Program-made: the position numbers and the translations under genes
Assembly (NCBI GenBank): GCA_904420205.1
Contig: CAJFUN010000027.1
Location: forward strand, 1 to 45,181
Direction of reading: 5' to 3'
Source: Candidatus Parachristensenella avicola
GTDB taxonomy: Bacteria > Bacillota > Clostridia > Christensenellales > UMGS416
Length of the DNA: 45,181 nt
The notes under the pieces: generated by a model
Told to the model about the DNA's origin: nothing
Databases searched by the model: none
What the model saw: only the letters and a program-made list of their open reading frames with translations
Part shown: positions 23,904 to 30,953 of the stretch, piece by piece
How the letters are laid out: every line of letters begins with the position of its first letter
How positions within the stretch are numbered: the stretch's first letter is position 1

Positions 23904-23915
23904 TCCGATTTATCC

Positions 23916-23943
23916 CCCCTGTCGAAAGACAGGGGATTTTTTT
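23916..23943 (+). terminator. Intrinsic terminator of DUF4965 gene
   Basis: CCCCTGTC-GAAA-GACAGGGG followed by A and T7. Perfect 8-bp stem with a stable GNRA tetraloop. Confidence 0.95.
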
Positions 23944-23948
23944 GTAAA

Positions 23949-23967
23949 TTTAATGATTATCATTAAA
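23949..23967. promoter_or_regulatory. Fur-like box
   Basis: TTTAATGAT-T-ATCATTAAA is a perfect 9-1-9 palindrome. Its core AATGATTATCATT equals the reverse complement of the classic Fur consensus core. It ends seven bases before the -35 box of the downstream promoter. Confidence 0.55.
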
Positions 23968-23973
23968 AAAATA

Positions 23974-24002
23974 TTGCTATTCATTATTATACATGATACA
24001 AT
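23974..24002 (+). promoter_or_regulatory. Promoter of the DUF2975/YozG-like pair
   Basis: TTGCTA (23974-23979) and TACAAT (23997-24002) with a 17-bp spacer, directly downstream of the Fur-like palindrome. Confidence 0.5.
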
Positions 24003-24110
24003 GAGCCGTAATGAAAGGCCGGCAGGGGAAAGGGGCAAAGGACCGGGTTGAAAAGCGCGCTTAAGATCATTTGCTGGGATCCCCATAGAAAAAGCGCCAG
24101 GGAGGTATGA

Positions 24111-24716
24111 ATGGAACAGAAGCAACGAATGCAGGCCAGCTGCGCAAAGGCGGCCCTGTGGATTGGAATTGTGTTTTGGTTGGTCGCGCTGTCGCTGGTG
24201 CTCCGGCTGATTTATACGGGCTATGCGGCCATCGTCCCCGCGCAGCGCTATCATGCGGAGCCCATGGCGGACGGCAGCTGGCATATCGCCATAGAAGGAA
24301 GCCCACTGGCCTTTTCCAATGTGGCAGATCACAGCCTGATCTCCTCCGATGAGAATCCGGCAAACCCCAAGGCGCTGCACCTGATCCTGCTGGGGGCGGA
24401 TCTTTTGGTTCACACAGCCGTGGCGTATGTGCTTTTTCTGCTGCGGAAAATGCTTTCGGAAATCAGCGGCGGATGCTCGCCATTTACAGCGGAATATGGC
24501 GCCGATATCCGGCGCATGGGGTATACCGTCATGGGGGCATTTGTCCTACCGCACCTTTTGCGGGTGACGTTGGTGGGCCTGTTTTGCCAAGGCCATTGGT
24601 CTTATTCGGCTGGCAGTATGGCGGCGGGCATTCTGGTAGGCGGCTTATTGGTGATTCTTGCCCGGATTATCGATTACGGAGCCCTGTTGCAGCAGGAAAG
24701 CGACCAAACGCTGTAG
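24111..24716 (+). CDS. DUF2975 membrane protein
   Basis: A 201-aa membrane protein with four hydrophobic segments. There is one near residues 15-38, an extracytoplasmic loop, one near 87-107, and two near 137-185. The conserved DUF2975 elements are the segment between helices (MLSEISGGCSPFTAEYGADI) and the C-terminal IIDYGALLQQESDQTL. Function is unknown, but the family is nearly always paired with a small YozG-like XRE protein, as here (next gene, nine bases away). ATG 24111 has GGAGG upstream. A Fur-like box before its promoter hints at metal-responsive expression. Confidence 0.85.
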   Translation: MEQKQRMQASCAKAALWIGIVFWLVALSLVLRLIYTGYAAIVPAQRYHAEPMADGSWHIAIEGSPLAFSNVADHSLISSDENPANPKALHLILLGADLLVHTAVAYVLFLLRKMLSEISGGCSPFTAEYGADIRRMGYTVMGAFVLPHLLRVTLVGLFCQGHWSYSAGSMAAGILVGGLLVILARIIDYGALLQQESDQTL

Positions 24717-24725
24717 GAGGCGGCC

Positions 24726-24968
24726 ATGGCGATCATTTTGCGGCTTGACCGGGTGATGGCTGACCGGAAGATTTCCCTGGCGGCCTTATCGCGGCAAATC
24801 CATCTTTCTCAGGTAAACCTCTCCAACCTTAAAACGGGCAAGGTGCGCGCCGTTCGGTTTTCTACGCTGGATGCCCTTTGCCGCGTGCTGCACTGCCAAC
24901 CCGGCGACCTTTTGGAGTACCAACCAGAAGAAAAAGCGGAGGCGTCGGAGGAGAAACTGACATACTGA
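24726..24968 (+). CDS. YozG-like Cro/C1-type helix-turn-helix regulator
   Basis: An 80-aa protein made of a single Cro/C1-type HTH: RLDRVMADRKISLAALSRQI (helices 1-2), LSQVNLSNLKTGKVRAVRFS (recognition helix and turn) and LDALCRVLHCQPGDLLEYQP. The tail is acidic. It follows the DUF2975 gene by nine bases with ribosome site AGGAGG. The pair forms a conserved two-gene unit of unknown role, in which the small protein probably regulates its own operon. Confidence 0.9.
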   Translation: MAIILRLDRVMADRKISLAALSRQIHLSQVNLSNLKTGKVRAVRFSTLDALCRVLHCQPGDLLEYQPEEKAEASEEKLTY

Positions 24969-25022
24969 TGTCATATTCAATAGGATAACATGGAGGTATC
25001 CCAAGGAAAGGAGCGGATACCG

Positions 25023-25283
25023 ATGGAAAAAGAACGATTCTGCCAGTCTTGCGCGATGCCGCTGGACGAAGACGGAGCGCTTTGGGGGCGGGAAGCTGAT
25101 GGGTCGCTGAATGCCGATTACTGCAAGTATTGCTATGACCATGGCGTCTTCACCAGCGACGTTACCATGGAGGAGATGATTGACTTCTGCGTGCCTATCA
25201 TGGTGCGAGAAGGCATGGAGGAGAAGGCGGCTCGCACCATGATGGAGCAGACCTTCCCCCATCTGAAACGCTGGAAGCGGTAA
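25023..25283 (+). CDS. Putative zinc ribbon protein
   Basis: An 86-aa protein of the putative zinc ribbon family (PF12674-like). CQSCAMPL near the N-terminus and YCKYCYDHG supply four cysteines for one zinc site. TMEEMIDFCVPIMVREGM and a helical end (KAARTMMEQTFPHLKRW) are typical of the family. ATG 25023 with AAAGGAG nine bases upstream is preferred over an in-frame ATG at 24990. Role unknown; such proteins often sit beside regulators or methyltransferases. Confidence 0.88.
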   Translation: MEKERFCQSCAMPLDEDGALWGREADGSLNADYCKYCYDHGVFTSDVTMEEMIDFCVPIMVREGMEEKAARTMMEQTFPHLKRWKR

Positions 25284-25468
25284 AAGACGCTGCAAAGCAG
25301 CAGGAAAATGGGGCAGCGCGGGGCGGAGGGCCGCTTATCCTTCGCCCCGCGCTGCCTATGAAGGGCATGCTGATCGCAGGCTGCGCGCGGATTGACAAAC
25401 CATGCGTGTATGATAAGCTGGGAAAGGCAAACGATGACGCTTGGGATACAGGGGAGGAGGCGGTTTTC

Positions 25469-26374
25469 ATGATTCCAAAGCGGCTTACCTATGGCGACAC
25501 CATCGGCGTGGTATCGCCCAGCCACGTGGCGGAGCGCGAGCGCTACTGGCCCATGCTGGAGGGGCTGCGCAAGCTGGGTTTCCATGTAAAAGAAGGAAAA
25601 AATCTTTACCGGGATACCTATGGATACCTGGCTTCGGAGCAGGAGCGGGCCGACGACATCAACGCCATGGTGCAGGACGATAAGGTGCGGATGATCCTAT
25701 TCGGCGGGGGTGAAGGGGGAAACGAGGTGCTGCCCCTTTTGGACTATGCGGCCATTGCGCAGCATCCTAAGATTTTCCTGAGCTATAGCGATGGAACCTC
25801 CATTTTGAACGCGATTTATACGCGGACGGGCCTAGAAACCTATTATGGCCAGACGCCGGGCATTTTTTCTGCCATACAGCCCTATGACGAGGCGCAGTTT
25901 CGCGCCCATTTCCTGGAGGGCGGGGTTACGCGCCTGACGCCCAACAGCCCCTGGATCACGCTGACGGAGGGGGTCGGCCATGGAACGCTGCTGGGCGGCT
26001 ATCTTGGAAACCTTGCTTTGATGGCAGGCAGCGCGTATTTACCGCTGCAGGACTGCCGGTATATCCTGTTCCTGGAGGATCACGAGCGCTTTTCCCCAAT
26101 AGCGCGGGTCAGCGCCCTTATCGCCCACCTGGAGCAAGGCGGGCTGTGCGACCGCGTGGCAGGGCTGCTTTTTGGGCATTATTCATCCCCGGTCAATCCT
26201 TGGCTTTTGGAGCGGCTGCGCCGGTTCGGCCAGCGCCATCAGGTACCGGTTGCCTATTGCGACGACTTTGGCCATGGTGATAACCACGCGATCCTGCCCA
26301 TCGGACGCAGGGCAAGTCTGGATACGACAGGATCCGGCTGTCTAGCTTTTCAAGATGAGGATTCCCATGATTAG
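25469..26374 (+). CDS. S66 family LD-carboxypeptidase/MccF-like protein, nucleophile replaced
   Basis: A 301-aa protein with the S66 peptidase fold: GDTIGVVSPSH at the N-terminus, LLDYAAIAQHPKIFLSYSDG, FLEDHERFSP (the region of the catalytic Glu) and a C-terminal FGHGDNHAILPIG (the His region). S66 enzymes cut LD-peptide bonds in murein peptides or inactivate microcin C. At the position of the catalytic serine (normally GGxxSN before the LDY motif) this protein reads GGGEGGNEV, putting Gly84 where serine should be. Activity by the usual Ser-Glu-His triad is therefore doubtful; the family fold is not. ATG 25469 has GGGGAGGAGG eight bases upstream; the longer frame from 25358 lacks support. Confidence 0.85.
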   Translation: MIPKRLTYGDTIGVVSPSHVAERERYWPMLEGLRKLGFHVKEGKNLYRDTYGYLASEQERADDINAMVQDDKVRMILFGGGEGGNEVLPLLDYAAIAQHPKIFLSYSDGTSILNAIYTRTGLETYYGQTPGIFSAIQPYDEAQFRAHFLEGGVTRLTPNSPWITLTEGVGHGTLLGGYLGNLALMAGSAYLPLQDCRYILFLEDHERFSPIARVSALIAHLEQGGLCDRVAGLLFGHYSSPVNPWLLERLRRFGQRHQVPVAYCDDFGHGDNHAILPIGRRASLDTTGSGCLAFQDEDSHD

Positions 26375-26397
26375 CAGCATTGGATGAGGAAAAATAG

Positions 26398-27098
26398 ATG
26401 GAAACAGGATGTCTCATATGCGGGGCCCCGCTAGTATACCTGAAAGAAGCGGAGCCGATGGAATGCATGATTTGCCATAAAAAGAAAAAAGCAAGGCCCG
26501 ATGTGTTCAGGGGCACTACATCTGCGATGCTTGTCATACTGCGGGGCTGGATACCATCATAAGCCTATGCCTCGCGGAAACATCGAAGTGCCCCGCCGAT
26601 ATTTTAGAAAAGATGATGTCCATGCCCTTTTGCCATATGCATGGTCCGGAGCATCACGTCATGGTGGGGGCGGCGCTTCTTACCGCATATCGTAATGCAG
26701 GCGGGAAAATCGACTTAAAACGCGCCCTTTCTGAAATGGTTAGCCGGGGGAAAGAGATCCCCGGCGGCAGCTGCGGATTCTGGGGCGCCTGCGGCGCCGG
26801 CATTAGCGCCGGAATTTATCTGTCCATCGTTACGGGCGCCACTCCTTTGGCGGATCAGGCGTGGGGGCTCTCCAACCAAATGACCTCCAGCGCTTTGGCG
26901 AGGATTGGAGCGGTAGGCGGGCCCCGATGCTGCAAGCGCGATGCCTATCTTGCCATCAGCGAAGCCGTCCGGTTTACTGAAGAAAAGCTGAAAATTCCCA
27001 TGGAATGGACGGATATCCGCTGCACACGTTCCTGGCAGAATCATCACTGCATCCGCGAGAGATGCCCATTTTACGAGGAAAATCAGAATCACGGATAG
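26398..27098 (+). pseudogene. DUF5714 protein, single frameshift in an A6 run
   Basis: Two overlapping frames together give a full DUF5714 protein of about 233 aa. The first (from ATG 26398, TGAGGA upstream) reads ETGCLICGAPLVYLKEAEP and ECMICHKKKK. The second resumes with ARCVQGHYICDACHTAGLD and continues to MHGPEHHVMVGAALLTAY, CGFWGACGAGISAGIYL, GGPRCCKRDAYLAI and a cysteine-rich end. They are separated by one missing base in A5-G-A6 at about 26476-26489: with A7 the frame would be continuous. DUF5714 proteins are cysteine-rich and of unknown function. The downstream part is otherwise well preserved, so the break is recent, an artefact, or bypassed by slippage. Confidence 0.85.
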
Positions 27099-27157
27099 GA
27101 TGTGCGCTCTATACTAAGCATTCCAGCGCTGCCCCGGCAGGGGCATAGAGGCACATC
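27099..27157. repeat. Imperfect inverted repeat downstream of DUF5714
   Basis: GATGTGC(g)CTCTAT (27099-27112) pairs with ATAGAGGCACATC (27145-27157), with one bulged base. The interior holds a smaller CTGCCCCGGCAG hairpin. No T-run follows, so this is a possible RNA structure or weak terminator. Confidence 0.4.
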
Positions 27158-27168
27158 GCAGCGCAAAA

Positions 27169-27205
27169 ATGGCCAAGCAGGCGCGTTCAACGCTTGCTTG
27201 GCCAT
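27169..27205 (-). terminator. Terminator for the minus-strand UroD-like gene
   Basis: ATGGCCAAGCAGGCG (27169-27183) pairs with CGCTTGCTTGGCCAT (27191-27205) with one mismatch. On the minus strand the stem is followed by TTTT. It lies about 90 bases past the UroD-like stop. Confidence 0.65.
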
Positions 27206-27295
27206 TGATCATGTTATCTTAATCGGTATCGATCAGCATACTTTGGCACGATAAGGCAGCAAATGCCGTGTGAAATGCCTATGCCTCCAGTAAGG

Positions 27296-28351
27296 TTACC
27301 GGTAAATTCCATAGCGCTTTGCTTCATCTACAAAAGCCATTAGGTTTTCCCAAGGAACCTCAGGCTCCACAAGGTGGGTTGGAGCCAGCACAAGCCCGCC
27401 GCCGTCGCCTACCGTGTCGATCATCTCCCGCACTTGGCGGCGCACATCGTCGGGCGTACCGAAGGGGAGCGTGGTCTGTGTCCCAATCGTACCCCAGAAG
27501 GAAAGCCGATCACCATATTTTGACTTGATTGCTCGAGGATCCATACATTCGGGCTGCACAGGATTGAGCACGTCCACGCCGATTTCAATAAGCTCGGGAA
27601 TGATATCGCGGATATCGCCGTCGCTATGATAGAAAGCCAGCATATCGGGCTTCACGGATTTGGCGGCGGCAATGGCGCGTTGCATGGTCGGCTTGAGCCA
27701 ACGGCGCCACTGGCGGGGGCTCATCATCATGCCCCGCTGGCTGCCGACATCATCGCCATATACGATCATGTCAATGCCGCACTGGGCCAGACGGCGGGCG
27801 AACTCGCATTGCACCCGGGTGATGCGCTCCAGCATGGCCCGCGTCATATCCTCGTCCTCCAGCATATCGACCAGAAACTGATCCATGCCGCGTAGGTACC
27901 AAGCGGGCTCGAAAATCTGCAAGGCAAAATAGACGGCCATCCGTCCGGAATCCTGGATTTCACGGATGCGTTCGGCCACGCCTTCCCAGCGGTAATCCGC
28001 CAGTAGATCGGGCAACGGGAAAGCCTCCACCTGAGCGGGATCGGTAAAATCCTGCATGGGATGAAGCATCCGGGTGAAGTGATGGAATCGGCCTGGCGCA
28101 TAGCCGACGCCCCATTCGTCTAAATAGGTTCCTTCGGGCAGTTGGGAATAATAGGCGCTGTAATCAGGCGTATGGCGCGATGGCGCGATGGAGACATAAC
28201 GGATCGGCAGGTCAAAGGCCTCAAAGAAATCTTCCGTGCCCGTTTTTTCCCGGCAGGTTTTGATTTGATCTTCACATAGCGTGAAGAAAAAGGGAACATG
28301 ATGGGGACGCTGCCTTCGCAACGCCCGGAATAGGTTTTCACGATGGGTCAT
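27296..28351 (-). CDS. Uroporphyrinogen decarboxylase family (URO-D/MtaA-like) protein
   Basis: A 351-aa TIM-barrel protein of the UROD/cobalamin-methyltransferase superfamily. Visible family blocks are TDPAQVEAFPLPDLLADY, CGIDMIVYGDDVGSQRGMMM, MLAFYHSDGDIRDIIPELIE and GVDVLNPVQPECMD. True heme-pathway enzymes have an N-terminal Arg-rich substrate motif that is absent here. MtaA-type methyltransferases bind zinc with HxC, but this reads HSDG, so zinc-thiol activation as in MtaA is not supported. No corrinoid protein is nearby. The group is common in gut anaerobes near sugar genes with unknown function. ATG 28351 has AGGAGG upstream. Probably co-transcribed with the AraC and VanX-like genes upstream (52-base gap). 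Confidence 0.85.
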   Translation of the reverse strand: MTHRENLFRALRRQRPHHVPFFFTLCEDQIKTCREKTGTEDFFEAFDLPIRYVSIAPSRHTPDYSAYYSQLPEGTYLDEWGVGYAPGRFHHFTRMLHPMQDFTDPAQVEAFPLPDLLADYRWEGVAERIREIQDSGRMAVYFALQIFEPAWYLRGMDQFLVDMLEDEDMTRAMLERITRVQCEFARRLAQCGIDMIVYGDDVGSQRGMMMSPRQWRRWLKPTMQRAIAAAKSVKPDMLAFYHSDGDIRDIIPELIEIGVDVLNPVQPECMDPRAIKSKYGDRLSFWGTIGTQTTLPFGTPDDVRRQVREMIDTVGDGGGLVLAPTHLVEPEVPWENLMAFVDEAKRYGIYR

Positions 28352-28403
28352 GGCGCACCTCCTGATCCCATTATATCTCCGGATACCGCGGATGTCTTTG
28401 TCC

Positions 28404-29288
28404 CTAGGCGTCCGAAGATTTGCACGAGAGTGAACCGGGCGGAAGGAGCGCGTCGCGGTAGCGGCTGGGCGCGAGCCCATAGACAGCCTTAAACCGTCGG
28501 GAAAAATGATGCAGCGAGGTGAAGCCGGCCTGCTCGGCTAGGCAGGTAAGCAGGGCGTCGCTCGCGCGCAGCTGTTCGGCGGCCCAGGACAGCCGGAGCC
28601 GTTCGACATGCCCCATAAGGGAGAGGCCGTAGCCCCGGCGGCATAACCGGTTGAGATAGGAAGCGCTGACGCCCAGCGCCTGGGACAGCAGGCAAGGGGA
28701 CAGCGGCTGCGATAAATGGCTTTGGACAAAGCGATCCAGCTGCAGCAGCAGGCCGTCTTCAGCCCGGCGGTTTAGGGCGGCATCCGGCATATCAGGCGCA
28801 GCCTGCCGCTCGGCCAAGTGCAGCAGGATCGCCTCCAGATATTGCGTCATGCGCTGGCGGGCGATACCCGCGCCAGGACGCGGCAGGCCCGGATTGGTAT
28901 AAACCGTACCTTCAAAACCATCCAACCGTGCCTGAATCAGCCGCTGAAACAGGGCCGGGAGGGGCGGCGACAGCGGGAAGCGTTGCCCCTGGGGAAGCAA
29001 GGACGGCGCAACTTTAAGGGAGAAGGATAGGGTAAAAAAGGCAGGGGCCTGCCGGTTGCCGGTGCTCCAGAGCACATGGTGCTGATTGGGCGAAAGCAGG
29101 AAAAGCTCGCCGGGATGCAGCAGATACCCGCGCTCATCAGCCAGTAGACACAGCTGCCCCTGCTCCAGGCAGAGCAATTCCCAAAAATCATGCCGCTCGC
29201 CGGGAAAAAAGAAATCTACGCCTTTTTGCTGGTAAAAAAGCGTATGTACAGCCGTAACCTGCACAAGCTGTTCCGCTGTCCAGGTCAT
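28404..29288 (-). CDS. AraC family transcriptional regulator
   Basis: A 294-aa regulator with an N-terminal cupin-like sensor (FFFPGERHDFWELLCLEQG and LLHPGELFLLSPNQHH) and a C-terminal AraC domain (LSPCLLSQALGVSASYLNRL and LTCLAEQAGFTSLHHFSRRF, ending KAVYGLAPSRYR). Its ATG (29286-29288) overlaps the stop of the VanX-like gene (ATGA), so the two are translationally coupled. The UroD-like gene follows 52 bases downstream. It probably regulates this small operon. The ligand is unknown but may be a cell-wall fragment or sugar given its neighbours. Confidence 0.92.
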   Translation of the reverse strand: MTWTAEQLVQVTAVHTLFYQQKGVDFFFPGERHDFWELLCLEQGQLCLLADERGYLLHPGELFLLSPNQHHVLWSTGNRQAPAFFTLSFSLKVAPSLLPQGQRFPLSPPLPALFQRLIQARLDGFEGTVYTNPGLPRPGAGIARQRMTQYLEAILLHLAERQAAPDMPDAALNRRAEDGLLLQLDRFVQSHLSQPLSPCLLSQALGVSASYLNRLCRRGYGLSLMGHVERLRLSWAAEQLRASDALLTCLAEQAGFTSLHHFSRRFKAVYGLAPSRYRDALLPPGSLSCKSSDA

Positions 29289-30001
29289 GATTCCTGCCCT
29301 GCATCCGGGATGGGACAGTAGCCATAGCAAGCCGGGCAGCCGGTCAAACGCGCCCAGCTTGGATTACCGTAATCAAAGTGCCACCATTCCTCCTCATAGT
29401 TGGTGAAGCCCTGGGCGGCCATAAGATGATAGAGTAGGCGGCGGTGATTGCGCCAGGTCAGCGATTCGCCTGACAAGCCGGGCCGCTCATAGTAACGGGT
29501 GGCAGCGTGTGGGCGAAAATCATCAAAATCCGTACCCATGGGAAGTGGACGCCCATCCTGATAAAGCGTCAGGTCCACCGCCCCGCCAGTCAGATGGCTG
29601 GAAGGATACAGCGGGTCTACCAGCGGGGAAGCGACAAAGCGGCAGGTTTCTTCCCAAAGGCGTTCAGGGGGCCAATCGGGATGAAGGCCGGCCAGACGGG
29701 AGCGGTAGCCGTCAAAAAGCGCCTGCTGTACCCCTTGGGGGCGCAGCCCGTCGAATACGGCCAAGATCATCCCTGAATCCAGCTCCTCGGCAACACGGCA
29801 GAGCCGTTGAGCCACAGACCGGCGCAGCCATAGGCGGCGTGGCGCTACAGCGATCCCCTGGGCGCGATAGCTGGCCAAAAAGTGAATCCTGGGATGTAGA
29901 TGGGTTGCGTCAACGGCCGGCTCGCCGCATTCCTGCGGGATGACTTTAGGACCTTCCGGCGGGGCGGGCGGGATGGGGCGATCCATCCAATCGTATAGCA
30001 T
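29285..30001 (-). CDS. VanX-like D-alanyl-D-alanine dipeptidase (M15D)
   Basis: A 238-aa zinc dipeptidase relative. The metal and active-site motifs of M15 peptidases are present: SSHLTGGAVDLTL (the SxHxxGxAxD box), the ExxH motif in EEEWWHFDYGN, and an upstream arginine in FDGLRPQGVQQA that fits the VanX substrate arginine. VanX-type enzymes cleave D-Ala-D-Ala; in vancomycin resistance they sit with VanH and VanA, which are absent here, so a role in recycling or feeding on peptidoglycan dipeptide is more likely. No signal peptide. ATG 30001 has AAAGGAG upstream. Coupled by overlap to the AraC gene. Confidence 0.9.
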   Translation of the reverse strand: MLYDWMDRPIPPAPPEGPKVIPQECGEPAVDATHLHPRIHFLASYRAQGIAVAPRRLWLRRSVAQRLCRVAEELDSGMILAVFDGLRPQGVQQALFDGYRSRLAGLHPDWPPERLWEETCRFVASPLVDPLYPSSHLTGGAVDLTLYQDGRPLPMGTDFDDFRPHAATRYYERPGLSGESLTWRNHRRLLYHLMAAQGFTNYEEEWWHFDYGNPSWARLTGCPACYGYCPIPDAGQES

Positions 30002-30046
30002 AAACGTCTCCTTTCCGGCGGATACATACCCGCGACGTAGATGCAT

Positions 30047-30073
30047 AAAAGGGCCCGCGCTATGCACGAGCCC
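30047..30073 (-). terminator. Terminator of the PHP phosphatase gene
   Basis: On the minus strand GGGCTCGTGC-ATA-GCGCGGGCCC forms a 10-bp stem with two wobble pairs, followed by TTTT. It lies 19 bases past the stop at 30092. Confidence 0.75.
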
Positions 30074-30091
30074 AACAAAGCATGGGAAAAG

Positions 30092-30892
30092 CTACAGGTG
30101 AAACTGACGTTCCTGGCCCCGAATCCAAATGCTATGGCGGGGAAAACCGATGTCGCGGGCCATTTTCTGGGCGCGCAGCATCTCATACCCGACGAACTGG
30201 GTGTGATGGCCGTCGGAACCAAAGGTGATGCGGCGGCCCCCCATGAGATAGTACCGCTTCAAAATGGAAGGCCCGGGGAGCGTAGCAGGACGGCTGCGGT
30301 AACCGGAGGTGTTGATTTCCAGCGCCATGCCCGAACGAATCACCGCCTCCAACACAGCGTCAATCTCTTTGGGGTAATCCTCGTACCGCAGCTCGGGATC
30401 CGCATATGGCGCGAATTTGCTGACATAGTCCAGATGCGCCAATACCTGCGCCACTTGAGCCAGCTTGGGAATTGCCTCCAGCAGGAAATCCAGGTAAGCG
30501 ATATAAGCCTCGCGCTGGGTGCGCCGCTCAAAGTACTGGGGCTCATAAGGATCCAGCTTGTTGACGAGATGCAGGGAGCCCAACACAAAATCGGGCTTGA
30601 CCTGATGATAGCGCCGCATCGCTTCCGGCCAGTATTCCGGCACATATCCAAGCTCCATACCGCGCTGGATGCTCAGCTGGGGATACCGCTCACGCATCTC
30701 GTCGATGGCCTGAATATACGCCTCCGGATCCTGAATATCGAATACATCGCCAGAGGCGTTCGGGCAGATATCCACATGATCGGTAATGGCGATATGGGTC
30801 ACGCCTCCGGAAAGAGCAGCCTTGCACAGCTCGTCCGGCGTTTGGGTAGCGTCCAGGGAAAAGGTGGTATGAAGATGATAATCCGTCAGCAT
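30092..30892 (-). CDS. PHP-domain histidinol-phosphatase family protein
   Basis: A 266-aa PHP (polymerase and histidinol phosphatase) metal-dependent phosphoesterase. Metal ligands are visible in order: DYHLHTTFS (HxH), AITDHVDICP, RGMELGYVPE, VLGSLHLVN, LAHLDYVSK, and the C-terminal GSDGHH. Members of this family include HisK/HisJ histidinol phosphatase and sugar-phosphate phosphatases. No other histidine genes are nearby, so the substrate may be a different phosphate ester. The third of three close ATGs (30890-30892) is chosen because GGGAGGA is eight bases upstream. Monocistronic, ending in its own terminator. Confidence 0.9.
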   Translation of the reverse strand: MLTDYHLHTTFSLDATQTPDELCKAALSGGVTHIAITDHVDICPNASGDVFDIQDPEAYIQAIDEMRERYPQLSIQRGMELGYVPEYWPEAMRRYHQVKPDFVLGSLHLVNKLDPYEPQYFERRTQREAYIAYLDFLLEAIPKLAQVAQVLAHLDYVSKFAPYADPELRYEDYPKEIDAVLEAVIRSGMALEINTSGYRSRPATLPGPSILKRYYLMGGRRITFGSDGHHTQFVGYEMLRAQKMARDIGFPRHSIWIRGQERQFHL

Positions 30893-30953
30893 GGTCATGT
30901 CCTCCCGCCCCATTATAGCGGGACGAAAGGGAAAAATCAACGCGGTGGACGCG

